From Micromonospora saelicesensis (GTDB lineage: Bacteria; Actinomycetota; Actinomycetes; Mycobacteriales; Micromonosporaceae), in the NCBI RefSeq assembly GCF_900091575.1, contig NZ_FMCR01000001.1, forward strand, positions 1,364,001 to 1,428,000: a DNA stretch of 64,000 nucleotides, written 5' to 3'. The number at the start of each line of letters is the position of its first letter. The stretch's first letter is position 1. Position numbers and translations under genes: made by a program. The notes under the pieces are model-generated. The model was given only the letters and a program-made list of their open reading frames with translations, did no database searches and was not told where the DNA came from. Shown piece after piece: positions 25,494 through 34,420 of the stretch.

Positions 25494-26189
25494 TCAGCCC
25501 CGCAGCGCCTTCTGGATCGCGGGGTCCGCTGGCGAGCGCACCGCGGGCGGTCGGTCGCGCACCGCGTCCCACGCCGCCTTGCCACTGGCGAAGTAGTCCC
25601 GAACCGACTTCTCGGCGAGCAGGGCAGCGCTGCAACCGTCGCAGCGGGCGGTCACCCCGTCGACGTCGAGGCCGAACTGCCGGCACAGCGTCACCGCCCG
25701 GGACAGGTGGTACGACTGGGTGACGATCAGGGCCCGCTCGACGCCGTAGACCTCCCGCGCTCTCGCGCAGCTGTCGTAGGTGTCCAGGCCGAACGGGTCG
25801 GCCACCACCCGACGCCTGTCGACACCCCGCTCGGCCAGGTACGTCGTCATCACCGCCGGCTCGTCGCCAGACGCGCCACCGCCGTCGCCCGACACCAGGA
25901 CCACCTTGGCCCGCCCGCTGGTCACCAACTCGGCGGCGGTGTCCAGGCGGCCAGCGAGGCGGTCCCCCGGCCGCCGCCGATCGGCCGCCACCTCGGTGCC
26001 GAGCACGATCACCACGTCGGCGGCCGGCGCGTCGGCGGCGGCGTACAGGTGGCCGCGTGCGGCGAGCGTCGTCCACAGCCATGGCGAACTGGCGAGCACC
26101 AGCACGACGAGGCCCGCGACGGCCAGCCGGCGGAGGCGTCGTGGCCACCGCCGCACCGGCCCGGCCGGGGACGCTTCCGCCTCGGTCAT
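25494..26189 (-). CDS. YdcF/SanA family (DUF218) envelope protein
   Basis: 231 residues. A basic N-terminus precedes one TM segment (about 21-44), then the DUF218 domain (about 55-215). Motifs are VVIVLGTEV, DRLAGRLDTAAEL, LVSGDG, EPAVMTTYLAERGVDRRRVVADPFGLDTYDSC and ALIVTQSYHLSRAVTLCRQFGLDVDGV. SanA/YdcF proteins affect envelope permeability and drug exclusion; the enzyme activity is not established. The membrane anchor places the domain outside the cytoplasm. It lies 19 bp upstream of the pknB stop side and reads in the same direction as the pkn operon, possibly as its last gene. Confidence 0.85.
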   Translation of the reverse strand: MTEAEASPAGPVRRWPRRLRRLAVAGLVVLVLASSPWLWTTLAARGHLYAAADAPAADVVIVLGTEVAADRRRPGDRLAGRLDTAAELVTSGRAKVVLVSGDGGGASGDEPAVMTTYLAERGVDRRRVVADPFGLDTYDSCARAREVYGVERALIVTQSYHLSRAVTLCRQFGLDVDGVTARCDGCSAALLAEKSVRDYFASGKAAWDAVRDRPPAVRSPADPAIQKALRG

Positions 26190-26208
26190 GCCGATGCCCG
26201 GAGGTGGC

Positions 26209-28023
26209 CTAGTCCTGGGGCCGGCTGGGCGGGGGTGGGAATGGCAGACCGATGCCGCCCCCGTTACCGGGAGTGGTCGGCGTGCCCGTCGGTGTGGTCG
26301 TCGGCGTGATCGTCGGCGTCGGGTCGGTCTCCGGTTCCGGTTGACTCACCTTGATGGTCACCTTCGTGCCGGTGGGCTTCTTGTCGTTGCCGTTCGGGCT
26401 CTGGTCGGTGACCTTCCCCGCCTGGGCGGCGGGCACCTCCGGCCCGTTCTGTACGACAACAGTGAAGCCGGCGTTCTTGAGGACGCGGGTGGCCTCCTCC
26501 TGGCCCAGTCCGACGACGTCCGGCACCTTCTGCACCTTGCCGTTCGAGACCGTAAGCGTGACTATCGTGCCCTCGGGAACGCTCTCGCCCGAGGGCGGGT
26601 CGACCTCCAGGACCTCGTCCTCGCTCGCCTCGGCGTTCACCGTCTTGACGTCGAACTTGAGCTTCGCCTCGGTGAGCCGGGCGATGGCGCTCTCCCGCTT
26701 GCTGCCCTTGAGCCCGGCGGGGACACGCACCTCGGGCTTGCCGCCACAAATTTGAATGGTGACAGTGCGGTTCTGCTCCACCTGGGTGGTCGGCGGCGGG
26801 TTCTGCTGAACGACGGTGCCCACCGTGCAGTCACTGGCCAACACCGGGTCGCCGACCTGTGCGGACAGGCCGGCTTTCTGGATCTCGGCGATCGCCACGT
26901 CCCGGGCCTTGCCGGTGAGGGTGGGCACCGACTTCAGGTCCTTGCCCTGCATGTTCCAGAGCAGGGCGGCGACCAGGGCGATCACCGCCAGTACGCCGAC
27001 CGCGCTGAACATCGCGATCAGCCAGGAGGACGCCTTGCGCTGACGGGGGTCGCCCACCCGGGCCGGGATCTGCCCGGTCTGCGGCCCACGGCCGGAAGGC
27101 GGATAGCCGCCCCCACCGCCGGCCGGGGCCATCGCCACCGTCTCCGCCTCGCGCAGCACCGGGGTGGCCAGCACGGGCCGGCCGGCGGCGGCGCGAAGCA
27201 GGTCGGCCCGCATCTCGCCGGCACTCTGGTAGCGGTTGAGCGGGTTCTTCGACAGCGCCTTGAGCACGATCGCGTCGACGGCCGGGGTGACGTCCGGGTT
27301 GATGTCGCTCGGCGTCGGCGGCGTCTCCCGTACGTGCTGGTAGGCGACGCTGACCGGGCTGTCCCCGACGAACGGCGGGTGCCCGCAGACCAGCTCGAAG
27401 AGCACGCAACCGGCCGCGTACACGTCGGAGCGGGCGTCGACGGCCTCGCCGCGTGCCTGCTCCGGGGACAGATATTGCGCCGTGCCGATGACCGCGCTGG
27501 TCTGCGTCATGGTGGTCGCGCCGCTGGCCAGAGCCCGGGCGATGCCGAAGTCCATCACCTTGACCTGGCCGGTCTGGGTGAGCATCACGTTGCCGGGCTT
27601 GATGTCCCGGTGGATGATGCCGTGCCGGTGGCTGAACTCCAGTGCGGCGCACATGTCGGCGCAGATCTCCAGCGCGCGGCGCGGCTGGAGTCGCCCCTCG
27701 GCCCCGAGGACCTCCTTCAAGGTCCGCCCGTTGACGAACTCCATGACGATGAACGGCAGCGTCTCACCGGTTGGCGCGGTCTCCTCGCCCGTGTCGTAGA
27801 CCGCCACGATGGCCGGGTGGTTGAGCGAGGCGGCGTTCTGCGCCTCCCGGCGGAACCGCATCTGGAACGTCGCGTCCCGGGCGAGGTCGGTGCGGAGCAT
27901 CTTGATCGCGACGTCCCGACCGAGCCGGAGATCGCGACCACGGTGCACCTCGGCCATGCCGCCATAGCCGAGCAGCTCGCCGACCTGGTACCTGCCACCG
28001 AGCAGGCGGGCCTGCGCTGTCAT
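26209..28023 (-). CDS. pknB: Ser/Thr protein kinase PknB with three PASTA domains
   Basis: 604 residues. The kinase domain is at about 11-280, with a Gly-rich loop LGYGGMAEV, Lys41 in VAIKML, HRD Asp140, DFG 158-160, and activation-loop threonines at 171 and 173. A juxtamembrane linker, a TM segment (about 333-357), three extracellular PASTA repeats (about 365-430, 431-497, 498-565) and a Thr/Pro-rich tail follow. It senses muropeptide or lipid II and phosphorylates wall-synthesis and division proteins. Mycobacterial PknB has four PASTA repeats, so this one is shorter. ATG 28023 overlaps the pknA stop (ATGA). The frame is open far upstream, but that part lies inside pknA. Confidence 0.95.
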   Translation of the reverse strand: MTAQARLLGGRYQVGELLGYGGMAEVHRGRDLRLGRDVAIKMLRTDLARDATFQMRFRREAQNAASLNHPAIVAVYDTGEETAPTGETLPFIVMEFVNGRTLKEVLGAEGRLQPRRALEICADMCAALEFSHRHGIIHRDIKPGNVMLTQTGQVKVMDFGIARALASGATTMTQTSAVIGTAQYLSPEQARGEAVDARSDVYAAGCVLFELVCGHPPFVGDSPVSVAYQHVRETPPTPSDINPDVTPAVDAIVLKALSKNPLNRYQSAGEMRADLLRAAAGRPVLATPVLREAETVAMAPAGGGGGYPPSGRGPQTGQIPARVGDPRQRKASSWLIAMFSAVGVLAVIALVAALLWNMQGKDLKSVPTLTGKARDVAIAEIQKAGLSAQVGDPVLASDCTVGTVVQQNPPPTTQVEQNRTVTIQICGGKPEVRVPAGLKGSKRESAIARLTEAKLKFDVKTVNAEASEDEVLEVDPPSGESVPEGTIVTLTVSNGKVQKVPDVVGLGQEEATRVLKNAGFTVVVQNGPEVPAAQAGKVTDQSPNGNDKKPTGTKVTIKVSQPEPETDPTPTITPTTTPTGTPTTPGNGGGIGLPFPPPPSRPQD

Positions 28024-29429
28024 CGCGTCTGTCGTCCTTCGCTCGTCGTCGTCCCGCCGTCGTCCGGCTGGAGTCGTACCTCCCGACGGTACGACGTCCA
28101 GGTCGGATCGTCGCGTCCGTCGAGTCGTAGCGCGCCGGACGCCACGGTGCGCGGCGCCAGCCCGGCGGATACACCGGCCTGCGACTGCTTCCGTAGGTTG
28201 TAGGAAATCACGCCAGAGCAGAGCAGGACCAGTACGGCCAGCAGGATGGCGAGAAGCACCATCCCAGGCCGCGACCGCTGGGGCTGGGGTGACGGTGTCG
28301 CCGGGCCGGCCTGCCGGACGTACGCCGGCGGGTGTTCCTGCCGGGGTGGTCCGGACGGCACCGCTGCCGCACCGCGTGGGTAGCCGTTCGGTGCGCTCTG
28401 CGGCCGGACGGGCTGGACGGCCGGCGCGACGGCGGTGGGGCGTGGCTGTTGGGCGGGTGCGATAGCTGTCGGCCTCGCTCCGGCCACCGGCGGGCGGGCA
28501 GCCGGCGGACGCATCTGGTGCGCCTGCGGCACCTGGGCCCGGCCGGGTGCCGCGGGTGAGGCGGGCGCCGCGGAGACCGGCCCGGAGTTGGCGCCGGCCC
28601 GAGCCTGCTGGGAGAGCGCGGCCTTGAGCTGACGGGCGACCCCGGCGAGTGCGGCGGCGCTCGGCCAGCGGGCGGCCGGGTCCTTGGCCAACGCCCGTTC
28701 GACCAGGGCGCGCACCTGCGGAGGAATGTCGGCCGGCAGTGGCCGGGGCGTCTCCCGGACGTGCCGCATCGCGATGTCGAGGGGGTTGTCGCCCTCGAAC
28801 GGCCGCCGACCGGCCAGGCACTGGTAGGCGACCACGCCGAGGGCGTACACGTCGGACGCCGGGGTGGCCACGCCGCCGGTGGCCTGCTCCGGCGAGATGT
28901 ACGAGGCGGTGCCGAGCACCGAACCGGCGGCGGTGAGCTGGCCGACCATGTCGGAGCGGGCGATGCCGAAGTCGGTCAGCACCAGCGTGCCGTTCGGCCG
29001 GACCAGCAGATTGCCCGGCTTCACGTCACGGTGCACGATGCCCTTCTCGTGCGCGGCGTGCAGCGCGTCGGCGGCCTGCGCGACGAGGGCCATCGTCCGC
29101 GCCGGAGTGAGCCGGCCGACCCGACTCAACGTGGACGACAGGGCGTCACCCTCGACGTACTCCATGACCAGGAAGGCGATCTGCTGGTCGTTGCCGAAGT
29201 CGTAGACGTCCACCACGCCGGGATGGTTGATGGTGGCCATGGTGCGGGCCTCGCCGCGGAACCGCTCACCGAAGTCGGGGTCGTCGAGCAGGGCGGGGAG
29301 CAGGCTCTTCACCGCGACCGTCCGGCCGAGCACCTGGTCGGTGCCACGCCAGACGTCGCCCATGCCGCCGCTGGCGATCCGCTCGTCGAGACGGTAGCGG
29401 TTGCCGAGCTGCACGCCGGGGCTGAGCAT
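28020..29429 (-). CDS. pknA: Ser/Thr protein kinase PknA
   Basis: 469 residues. The kinase domain is at about 10-275 (IASGGMGDVW, Lys41 in VAVKSL, HRD with Asp135, DFG at 153-155, GTASYISPEQATGG). A long Ala/Pro-rich linker follows (about 290-385), then one TM segment (about 388-410) and a short external tail of about 59 residues without PASTA. PknA with PknB controls cell shape, division and wall growth. Its start is 1 nt after the pbpA stop and its stop overlaps pknB, so coupled translation is expected. Confidence 0.94.
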   Translation of the reverse strand: MLSPGVQLGNRYRLDERIASGGMGDVWRGTDQVLGRTVAVKSLLPALLDDPDFGERFRGEARTMATINHPGVVDVYDFGNDQQIAFLVMEYVEGDALSSTLSRVGRLTPARTMALVAQAADALHAAHEKGIVHRDVKPGNLLVRPNGTLVLTDFGIARSDMVGQLTAAGSVLGTASYISPEQATGGVATPASDVYALGVVAYQCLAGRRPFEGDNPLDIAMRHVRETPRPLPADIPPQVRALVERALAKDPAARWPSAAALAGVARQLKAALSQQARAGANSGPVSAAPASPAAPGRAQVPQAHQMRPPAARPPVAGARPTAIAPAQQPRPTAVAPAVQPVRPQSAPNGYPRGAAAVPSGPPRQEHPPAYVRQAGPATPSPQPQRSRPGMVLLAILLAVLVLLCSGVISYNLRKQSQAGVSAGLAPRTVASGALRLDGRDDPTWTSYRREVRLQPDDGGTTTSEGRQTR

Positions 29430-29430
29430 G

Positions 29431-30936
29431 TCAGCGACCCCCTGGGTCGGCGATGGCGGCCTTCATGATCTGACCGGCGATCCGAGCGGCCTCGGCGCTA
29501 CCACCGGGGCCGGCCTGCTCCAGCATCACGCAGACCGCGGAGACGGGGTTGCCGTTCTTGTCCAGGGCGAAGCCGATGAACCAGCCGTGGTCGGGTCGGT
29601 CCGGGGCGGACTGGGCGGTGCCGGTCTTGCCGCCGACCGTGTAGCCATTGATCGCGGCAGTCTTGCCGGTGCCGTTCCGGACCACGCTCACCATCATCTC
29701 GCGCAGGTCGGAGGCGACCTGCGGCTCGACGGGCTGGCGCAGCTCCCGCGCCTTCGCGCTGTAGTAGCTGGTGGTCCGGTCCGGAGCGAGCAGCTGCCGC
29801 ACCAGGTACGGCCGCATCTGACTGCCGTTGTTGGCGATCGCGCCGGCGATCATGGCGCCTTCGAGGGGCGTCATCCGGACGTTGTTCTGGCCGATCGAGG
29901 ACTGGGCCAGTGCGGCCTGGTCGGTGCTGCCGTCCGGGTTCTGGATATCCCCGGTCCGGCTGGCCGCCGTGGGCAGGCCGCCCTCACCGAGCTGACCGAC
30001 GGTCAGGTCCTCCTGCTCGAAGCCGAACTGCCGGGCCTTCTCCTTGACGGTCTCCGCGCCGAGCCGCACACCGAGCTGGGCGAAGCCGGTGTTGCACGAG
30101 TAGGTGACCGCATCCAGCAGGGTGACCTTCGGATCGGGGCAGATCGAGGCGGCGGCGTTACGGATCGGGGTGCCCGACGTAGGTGGTGTCCAGCTGGAAC
30201 CGGCCGGGATCTGGGTGGTCTTGGTGACCCCGTTCTCCAGCGCCGCCGCCGCAACCACGATCTTGAAGGTGGAGCCCGGCGGCAGTGTCTCGGAAAGCGC
30301 GCGGTTCTTCAGGGGACCTTCCGGGTCCCGCTCCAGCTTGTTGTGCGCCGCCGCTGCCTCGTTGGTGTCGTGGCTGGCCAGCGGGTTCGGGTCGAAGCTC
30401 GGCATGGAGACCAGCGCCTGGACGGCACCGGTACGCGGGTCGATGGCGATCGCCGCGCCGCGCTTCGCGCCCACCTCGTTGTTGCGCAGCTGGTCGTACG
30501 CCACGTCCTGGGCCCGCTTGGAGAGCGTGAGCAGCACGTTGCCGCCGCCGGTGTCGTCCCCGGTGAACATGTCCTTCAACCGGTCACCGATCAGCTGGTC
30601 GCTGGTGCCGGCCAGGAAGTCGTTCTCCACCCGCTCGATGCCCTGGTCGGCCAGGTTGACCGGCTTGTAGCCGAGCACGTGGGCGTACTTGGCGCCGCTG
30701 GGATAGGTGCGCAGGAACTTCAGGTTGCCGGTGGTTTCCTTGCTCGTGGCCACGGCCGTGCCGCCGGCCTCGATATTGCCGCGCTTGCGGTCGTACTCGG
30801 CGACCTGGACCCGACCGTTGTAGTCGCTGGTCCGGTATTCGTCCGCCTTGTAGGCCTGGATCCAGTTGAGGTTGGCGAAGAGCAGACCGAACAGGACCAT
30901 GACGACGACGCCAACGCGGCGCAGGGGTGCGTTCAC
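29431..30936 (-). CDS. pbpA: Penicillin-binding protein PbpA (class B transpeptidase)
   Basis: 501 residues. A single N-terminal TM anchor (about 7-25) precedes a pedestal region (about 30-150) and a transpeptidase domain with SxxK at 222-225 (PPGSTFK), SxN at 280-282 (YSCNTG) and KTG at 437-439 (GGKTGTAQ). It makes 4-3 peptide cross-links outside the membrane together with the SEDS polymerase encoded just upstream. The length matches mycobacterial PbpA. Start ATG overlaps the stop of the SEDS gene by 4 nt. It sits inside the kinase operon, in line with regulation by PknA/PknB. Confidence 0.94.
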   Translation of the reverse strand: MNAPLRRVGVVVMVLFGLLFANLNWIQAYKADEYRTSDYNGRVQVAEYDRKRGNIEAGGTAVATSKETTGNLKFLRTYPSGAKYAHVLGYKPVNLADQGIERVENDFLAGTSDQLIGDRLKDMFTGDDTGGGNVLLTLSKRAQDVAYDQLRNNEVGAKRGAAIAIDPRTGAVQALVSMPSFDPNPLASHDTNEAAAAHNKLERDPEGPLKNRALSETLPPGSTFKIVVAAAALENGVTKTTQIPAGSSWTPPTSGTPIRNAAASICPDPKVTLLDAVTYSCNTGFAQLGVRLGAETVKEKARQFGFEQEDLTVGQLGEGGLPTAASRTGDIQNPDGSTDQAALAQSSIGQNNVRMTPLEGAMIAGAIANNGSQMRPYLVRQLLAPDRTTSYYSAKARELRQPVEPQVASDLREMMVSVVRNGTGKTAAINGYTVGGKTGTAQSAPDRPDHGWFIGFALDKNGNPVSAVCVMLEQAGPGGSAEAARIAGQIMKAAIADPGGR

Positions 30937-32426
30937 GGCTTGATCACCTCCGTGGGAGCACCGTGCAGCTGCTCGGGCGGGCCGCCGCTGGGACGAGCCG
31001 CCTTACCGCCGCCTCCTCCGGTCACCGGTCGGCGGGCGCCGTCGGAGACCCGCAGCAGCACCGCGATGAGCAGCCAGTTGGCCATCAGCGACGACCCGCC
31101 GGCGGACAGGAACGGGGTGGTCTGACCGGTCAGCGGGATGAGCTTGCTGATCCCGCCGACGATCACGAAGACCTGGAGGCCGAGGGTGAACGCGAGACCG
31201 CCGGCCAGCAGCTTGCCGAACGAGTCCCGTACCGCGAGCGCGGCACGCAGCCCGCGCTCCACGATGAGCAGGTAGACGACCAGCAGCGCGGACAGGCCGA
31301 AGAGGCCGATCTCCTCACCGATGCCGGCGAAGATGAAGTCGTTCTGCACCTCGGGCAGGATCTCCGGCTGACCGCCGCCCGGCCCCGCACCGAAGAGCCC
31401 GCCTGTGCCCAGGGCGAGCAGGCCCTGGACGAGTTGGTAGCCCTTGTCGGTCGGGTCGGCGAATGGGTCGAGCCAGATCTCCGCCCGCACGTAGAAGTTG
31501 GCGAACGGTCCGCCGACAGTCGAGCCGAGGACGTAGGCGAGGTACGCGCCGCCGAAGAAGAGGACCAGGCCGATCAGCAGCCAGCTGACCCGTTCGGTGG
31601 CGATGTAGAGCGTCACCACGAACATGCCGAAGTAGAGCAGCGAGGTGCCCAGGTCCTTCTCGAAGACCAGCACCAGGACGCTGATCAGCCAGACGCCGAC
31701 CACCGGCCCGAGGTCGCGACCACGCGGAAAGTCGATGCCGAGGAAACGCCGGCTGGCCAGCGAGAGCACCTCACGCTTGCGCACCAGGTAGTAGGCGAAG
31801 AAGACCAGCAGCGCCAGCTTGGCGAACTCACCCGGCTGGATGGAGAAGCTGCCGACGCGGATCCACAGCTTCGCGCCGTTGATCTCGGAGATGCTCGACG
31901 GCAGCACCGCCGGGATCATCACCAGCACGATGCCGGCCAACCCCAGGGTGTACGCGTACCGCGAGATCGACCGGTGGTCGCGCATGATCGCGAGCAGGGC
32001 GGCGGCGAGGATCACCGCACCGAGCGTCCAGGCGAGCTGACGCCCGCCCTGCCCCGCGAAGACGGCCAGGCTCTCCCGCTCGGCCACCGGGGCGTCGCCC
32101 AGGTCGATCCGGCGCAGGAAGCCCACCCCGAGCCCGTTGAGCAGGGCCACCGCCGGCAGCAGCGCCGGGTCGGCGAACGGGGCGAGGAACCGGATGACCA
32201 GGTGCAGGCCGAGGAAGACCGCGCCGAGCGCGGCGGCCGGCATCCAGAAGTCCGGGGTGACCGTGTCCAGCAGGTTCGCCTCGACGGTCGCCCCGTACGC
32301 GGCCACCAGCACCATCGCGAGCAACAACAGGTACAGCTCGGCGTTGCGGCGCGACCGCGCCAGGCGTACGCCGGATTGCTCGCCCGCAGTGGCGGGCGAG
32401 GGTGCCGGTGTGGCCGCTACGGTCAC
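30933..32426 (-). CDS. rodA: SEDS family peptidoglycan glycosyltransferase RodA/FtsW
   Basis: 497 residues with about 10-12 TM segments. SEDS signatures are seen: LQPGEFAKLALLVFFAYYL-type helix (IQPGEFAKLALLVF), FEKDLGTSLLYFGMF, the loop after GYQLVQGLLALGTGGLFGAGPGGG, DFIFAGIGEEIGLFG, and TGQTTPFLSAGGSSLMANWLLI. It polymerises lipid II into glycan at the membrane and pairs with PbpA. Position between pstP and pbpA fits the rodA of actinobacteria. It is preceded by a 30-nt gap after pstP and coupled to pbpA by ATGA. Confidence 0.93.
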   Translation of the reverse strand: MTVAATPAPSPATAGEQSGVRLARSRRNAELYLLLLAMVLVAAYGATVEANLLDTVTPDFWMPAAALGAVFLGLHLVIRFLAPFADPALLPAVALLNGLGVGFLRRIDLGDAPVAERESLAVFAGQGGRQLAWTLGAVILAAALLAIMRDHRSISRYAYTLGLAGIVLVMIPAVLPSSISEINGAKLWIRVGSFSIQPGEFAKLALLVFFAYYLVRKREVLSLASRRFLGIDFPRGRDLGPVVGVWLISVLVLVFEKDLGTSLLYFGMFVVTLYIATERVSWLLIGLVLFFGGAYLAYVLGSTVGGPFANFYVRAEIWLDPFADPTDKGYQLVQGLLALGTGGLFGAGPGGGQPEILPEVQNDFIFAGIGEEIGLFGLSALLVVYLLIVERGLRAALAVRDSFGKLLAGGLAFTLGLQVFVIVGGISKLIPLTGQTTPFLSAGGSSLMANWLLIAVLLRVSDGARRPVTGGGGGKAARPSGGPPEQLHGAPTEVIKP

Positions 32427-32456
32427 GGGTGGGGTCCTCAGGATCTCAGCCGACGC

Positions 32457-33932
32457 TCACTCAGGAGACCGGCAGCCGGCCGGGTCGAGCGCCGGCGTGG
32501 CCGAGTCGGAGGGCGTGACGTCGGGTGTGGTGGTCGCGCCGGCCCCACCGAGAGCGGTGGTGGCACCGGCGGTCGGGCTTGCGCTGACGACCCCGTTGGG
32601 GGTCGGCGACGCGTTGACGCTCGGGCTGCCGTTCGGGGTCGGCGTCGTACCGACCGGAGTCGGCGTCGGCGTCGGCGTGTTGACCCCGGCGGCGGTCGGG
32701 TCGAGCGGGCAGAGCGGCTTCAGGTTGGGGTTGCTCGGCGTGTCGCTGGTCAGCTCGGCGAGCTGACGCTCGGCGTCCGGCTCACTCTTGGCCCGGATGC
32801 CGACCTTGACGGTGTCCTGTGCGGCGACCGTGAGGTCGTCCAGGCGGGTGCCGCTGCGGCGGTGCACGCTGGACAGGTCCATCCCCGCGATCTGACCCTG
32901 GACACCGCGGAAGACGGCAACCTGGCCCTCTTCGGTGGCTCCCACGTAGTACTGCCGCTGGGTGTAGGTCCAACCACCGAACGCCGCACCGCCGACGATC
33001 ACCAGCAGGGCCAGCGCCATGGCGGCGGTCCGGACCGGGCGTCGCTTCGGCCGGTCGGCGTCATCGTCGGAGGCCGCCGGCTCCTCGGGCGCGGCCGGAC
33101 GCGGCGCGGAGAGCGCCGAGGCTCGGGCGGCCGGAGTCGAGTCGTCGGCGGAGGTCGCCATGCCCCGGTCCCGGGCGGCGGCGCCGCCCACGATCGGGGT
33201 CGCCTCGACGATGTCCTGATCCGTGGCGTCGGCGATGATCACCGTGATGTTGTCCGGCCCACCGCCGCGCAGCGCGAGCTGCACCAGCCGCTCGACGCAC
33301 TGCTGCGGGTCGGTGTACTCCCGCAGGGTCTCGCCGATGGTTTCGGCGCTCACCACGCCCGAGAGGCCGTCGCTGCAGATCAGGTACCGGTCGCCGGGCA
33401 TGACCTGGCGGACCGAGTATTCCGGGTCGATGTCCCGACCGTCGAGGGCACGGGTGAGCAGCGACCGCTGCGGGTGACTGCTCGCCTCCTCGGCGCTGAT
33501 CCGGCCTTCGTCGACCAGCATCTGGACGTAGGTGTCGTCCTTGGTGATCTGCGCGAACTCGCCATTGCGCAGCAGGTAGGCCCGCGAGTCGCCAATGTGG
33601 ACCATCCCCAGCTTGCTGCCGGTGAAGAGGGTCGCCGTCAGCGTGGTGCCCATCCCCTCCAGCTGTGGGTTGGCGTCCACCGTGTCGCGGAGTTGTTGGT
33701 TGGCGGTGCCCACGGCCGAACGCAACGCATCGACGAGAGCGTCCCCCGGGACGTCCTCGTCGAGCGGCGCCATGGCACCGATGACGATGTTGCTGGCGAC
33801 GTCACCGGCGGCCATACCGCCCATGCCGTCGGCAACGGCGAGTAACCGCGGCCCGGCGTAGACGGAGTCTTGATTGCCGTCTCGGATCAGACCGCGGTCG
33901 CTGTGGGCCGCATAGCGCAGGGTCAGAGTCAT
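32457..33932 (-). CDS. pstP: PP2C-type Ser/Thr phosphatase PstP
   Basis: 491 residues. The PP2C domain is at about 5-240. Metal-binding Asp residues are seen in SDRGLIRDGNQDS and ADGMGGMA (Asp35), and GDSRAYLLRNG, CSDGLSG and GGGPDNITVII follow. Then come a linker, one TM segment (about 310-332) and an external domain with a long Thr/Pro tail (about 425-491). It reverses PknA/PknB phosphorylation. The external part is longer than in many homologues because of the PT-rich tail. Its start overlaps the fhaB stop by ATGA. Confidence 0.94.
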   Translation of the reverse strand: MTLTLRYAAHSDRGLIRDGNQDSVYAGPRLLAVADGMGGMAAGDVASNIVIGAMAPLDEDVPGDALVDALRSAVGTANQQLRDTVDANPQLEGMGTTLTATLFTGSKLGMVHIGDSRAYLLRNGEFAQITKDDTYVQMLVDEGRISAEEASSHPQRSLLTRALDGRDIDPEYSVRQVMPGDRYLICSDGLSGVVSAETIGETLREYTDPQQCVERLVQLALRGGGPDNITVIIADATDQDIVEATPIVGGAAARDRGMATSADDSTPAARASALSAPRPAAPEEPAASDDDADRPKRRPVRTAAMALALLVIVGGAAFGGWTYTQRQYYVGATEEGQVAVFRGVQGQIAGMDLSSVHRRSGTRLDDLTVAAQDTVKVGIRAKSEPDAERQLAELTSDTPSNPNLKPLCPLDPTAAGVNTPTPTPTPVGTTPTPNGSPSVNASPTPNGVVSASPTAGATTALGGAGATTTPDVTPSDSATPALDPAGCRSPE

Positions 33933-34414
33933 GGCCGTAATTCGAGGGAAGTGCGGCCGATCCGGATCGGCACGCCGAGGGGGACGGGGGTTGGTCCGGA
34001 GACCTTAGCGCGATCGAGGTACGTGCCGTTAGTCGAGCCGAGGTCCTCGACGTACCACTGCCCTTCACGCGGCACGAGCCGGGCGTGTCGCGCTGAGGCG
34101 TAGTCGTCGGTGATGACCAGGGTGGAGTCCTCAGCCCGACCGATGGTGATCTGCGCTTCACCGAGAGTGATTTTGGTGCCGGCCAGCTGACCGGCCGTCA
34201 CCACGAGCTGGTGCGCCGCTCTGCCCCGTTTCACCTTCGCTGGCTTGGCCGCCTGCCCCGTCGAGGCGCCCACCGCGCGTGGCGCGGCCACCAGGCGACC
34301 GGACCGGGCGCCCGCGAAGAGGTCCCGGCGGATCACGCCGACCACCGTGAACACGAAGATCCACAGCAGGATCAGGAACCCGAACCGGGCAACGGTGATG
34401 ACCAGTTCCGGCAA
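33929..34414 (-). CDS. fhaB: FHA-domain protein FhaB (FipA)
   Basis: 161 residues. One N-terminal TM segment (about 8-28; FGFLILLWIFVFTVVGVI) precedes a basic linker and a C-terminal FHA domain (about 75-160). The domain shows IGRAEDSTLVI, SARHARLVP and DLGSTNGTYLD, which form the phosphothreonine pocket. It reads PknA/PknB phosphorylation and in mycobacteria supports septal growth. It is coupled to pstP (ATGA) and 6 nt after fhaA. Confidence 0.93.
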   Translation of the reverse strand: MPELVITVARFGFLILLWIFVFTVVGVIRRDLFAGARSGRLVAAPRAVGASTGQAAKPAKVKRGRAAHQLVVTAGQLAGTKITLGEAQITIGRAEDSTLVITDDYASARHARLVPREGQWYVEDLGSTNGTYLDRAKVSGPTPVPLGVPIRIGRTSLELRP

Positions 34415-34420
34415 GGCGGG

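Noticed and set aside
28024..28821. Upstream extension of pknB
   Set aside because: It lies inside pknA in another frame, and the kinase domain starts at the ATG that overlaps the pknA stop.
30927..33845. A 972-codon open frame on the + strand opposite rodA and pstP
   Set aside because: The minus strand encodes well-conserved RodA and PstP. The + translation shows no domain pattern.
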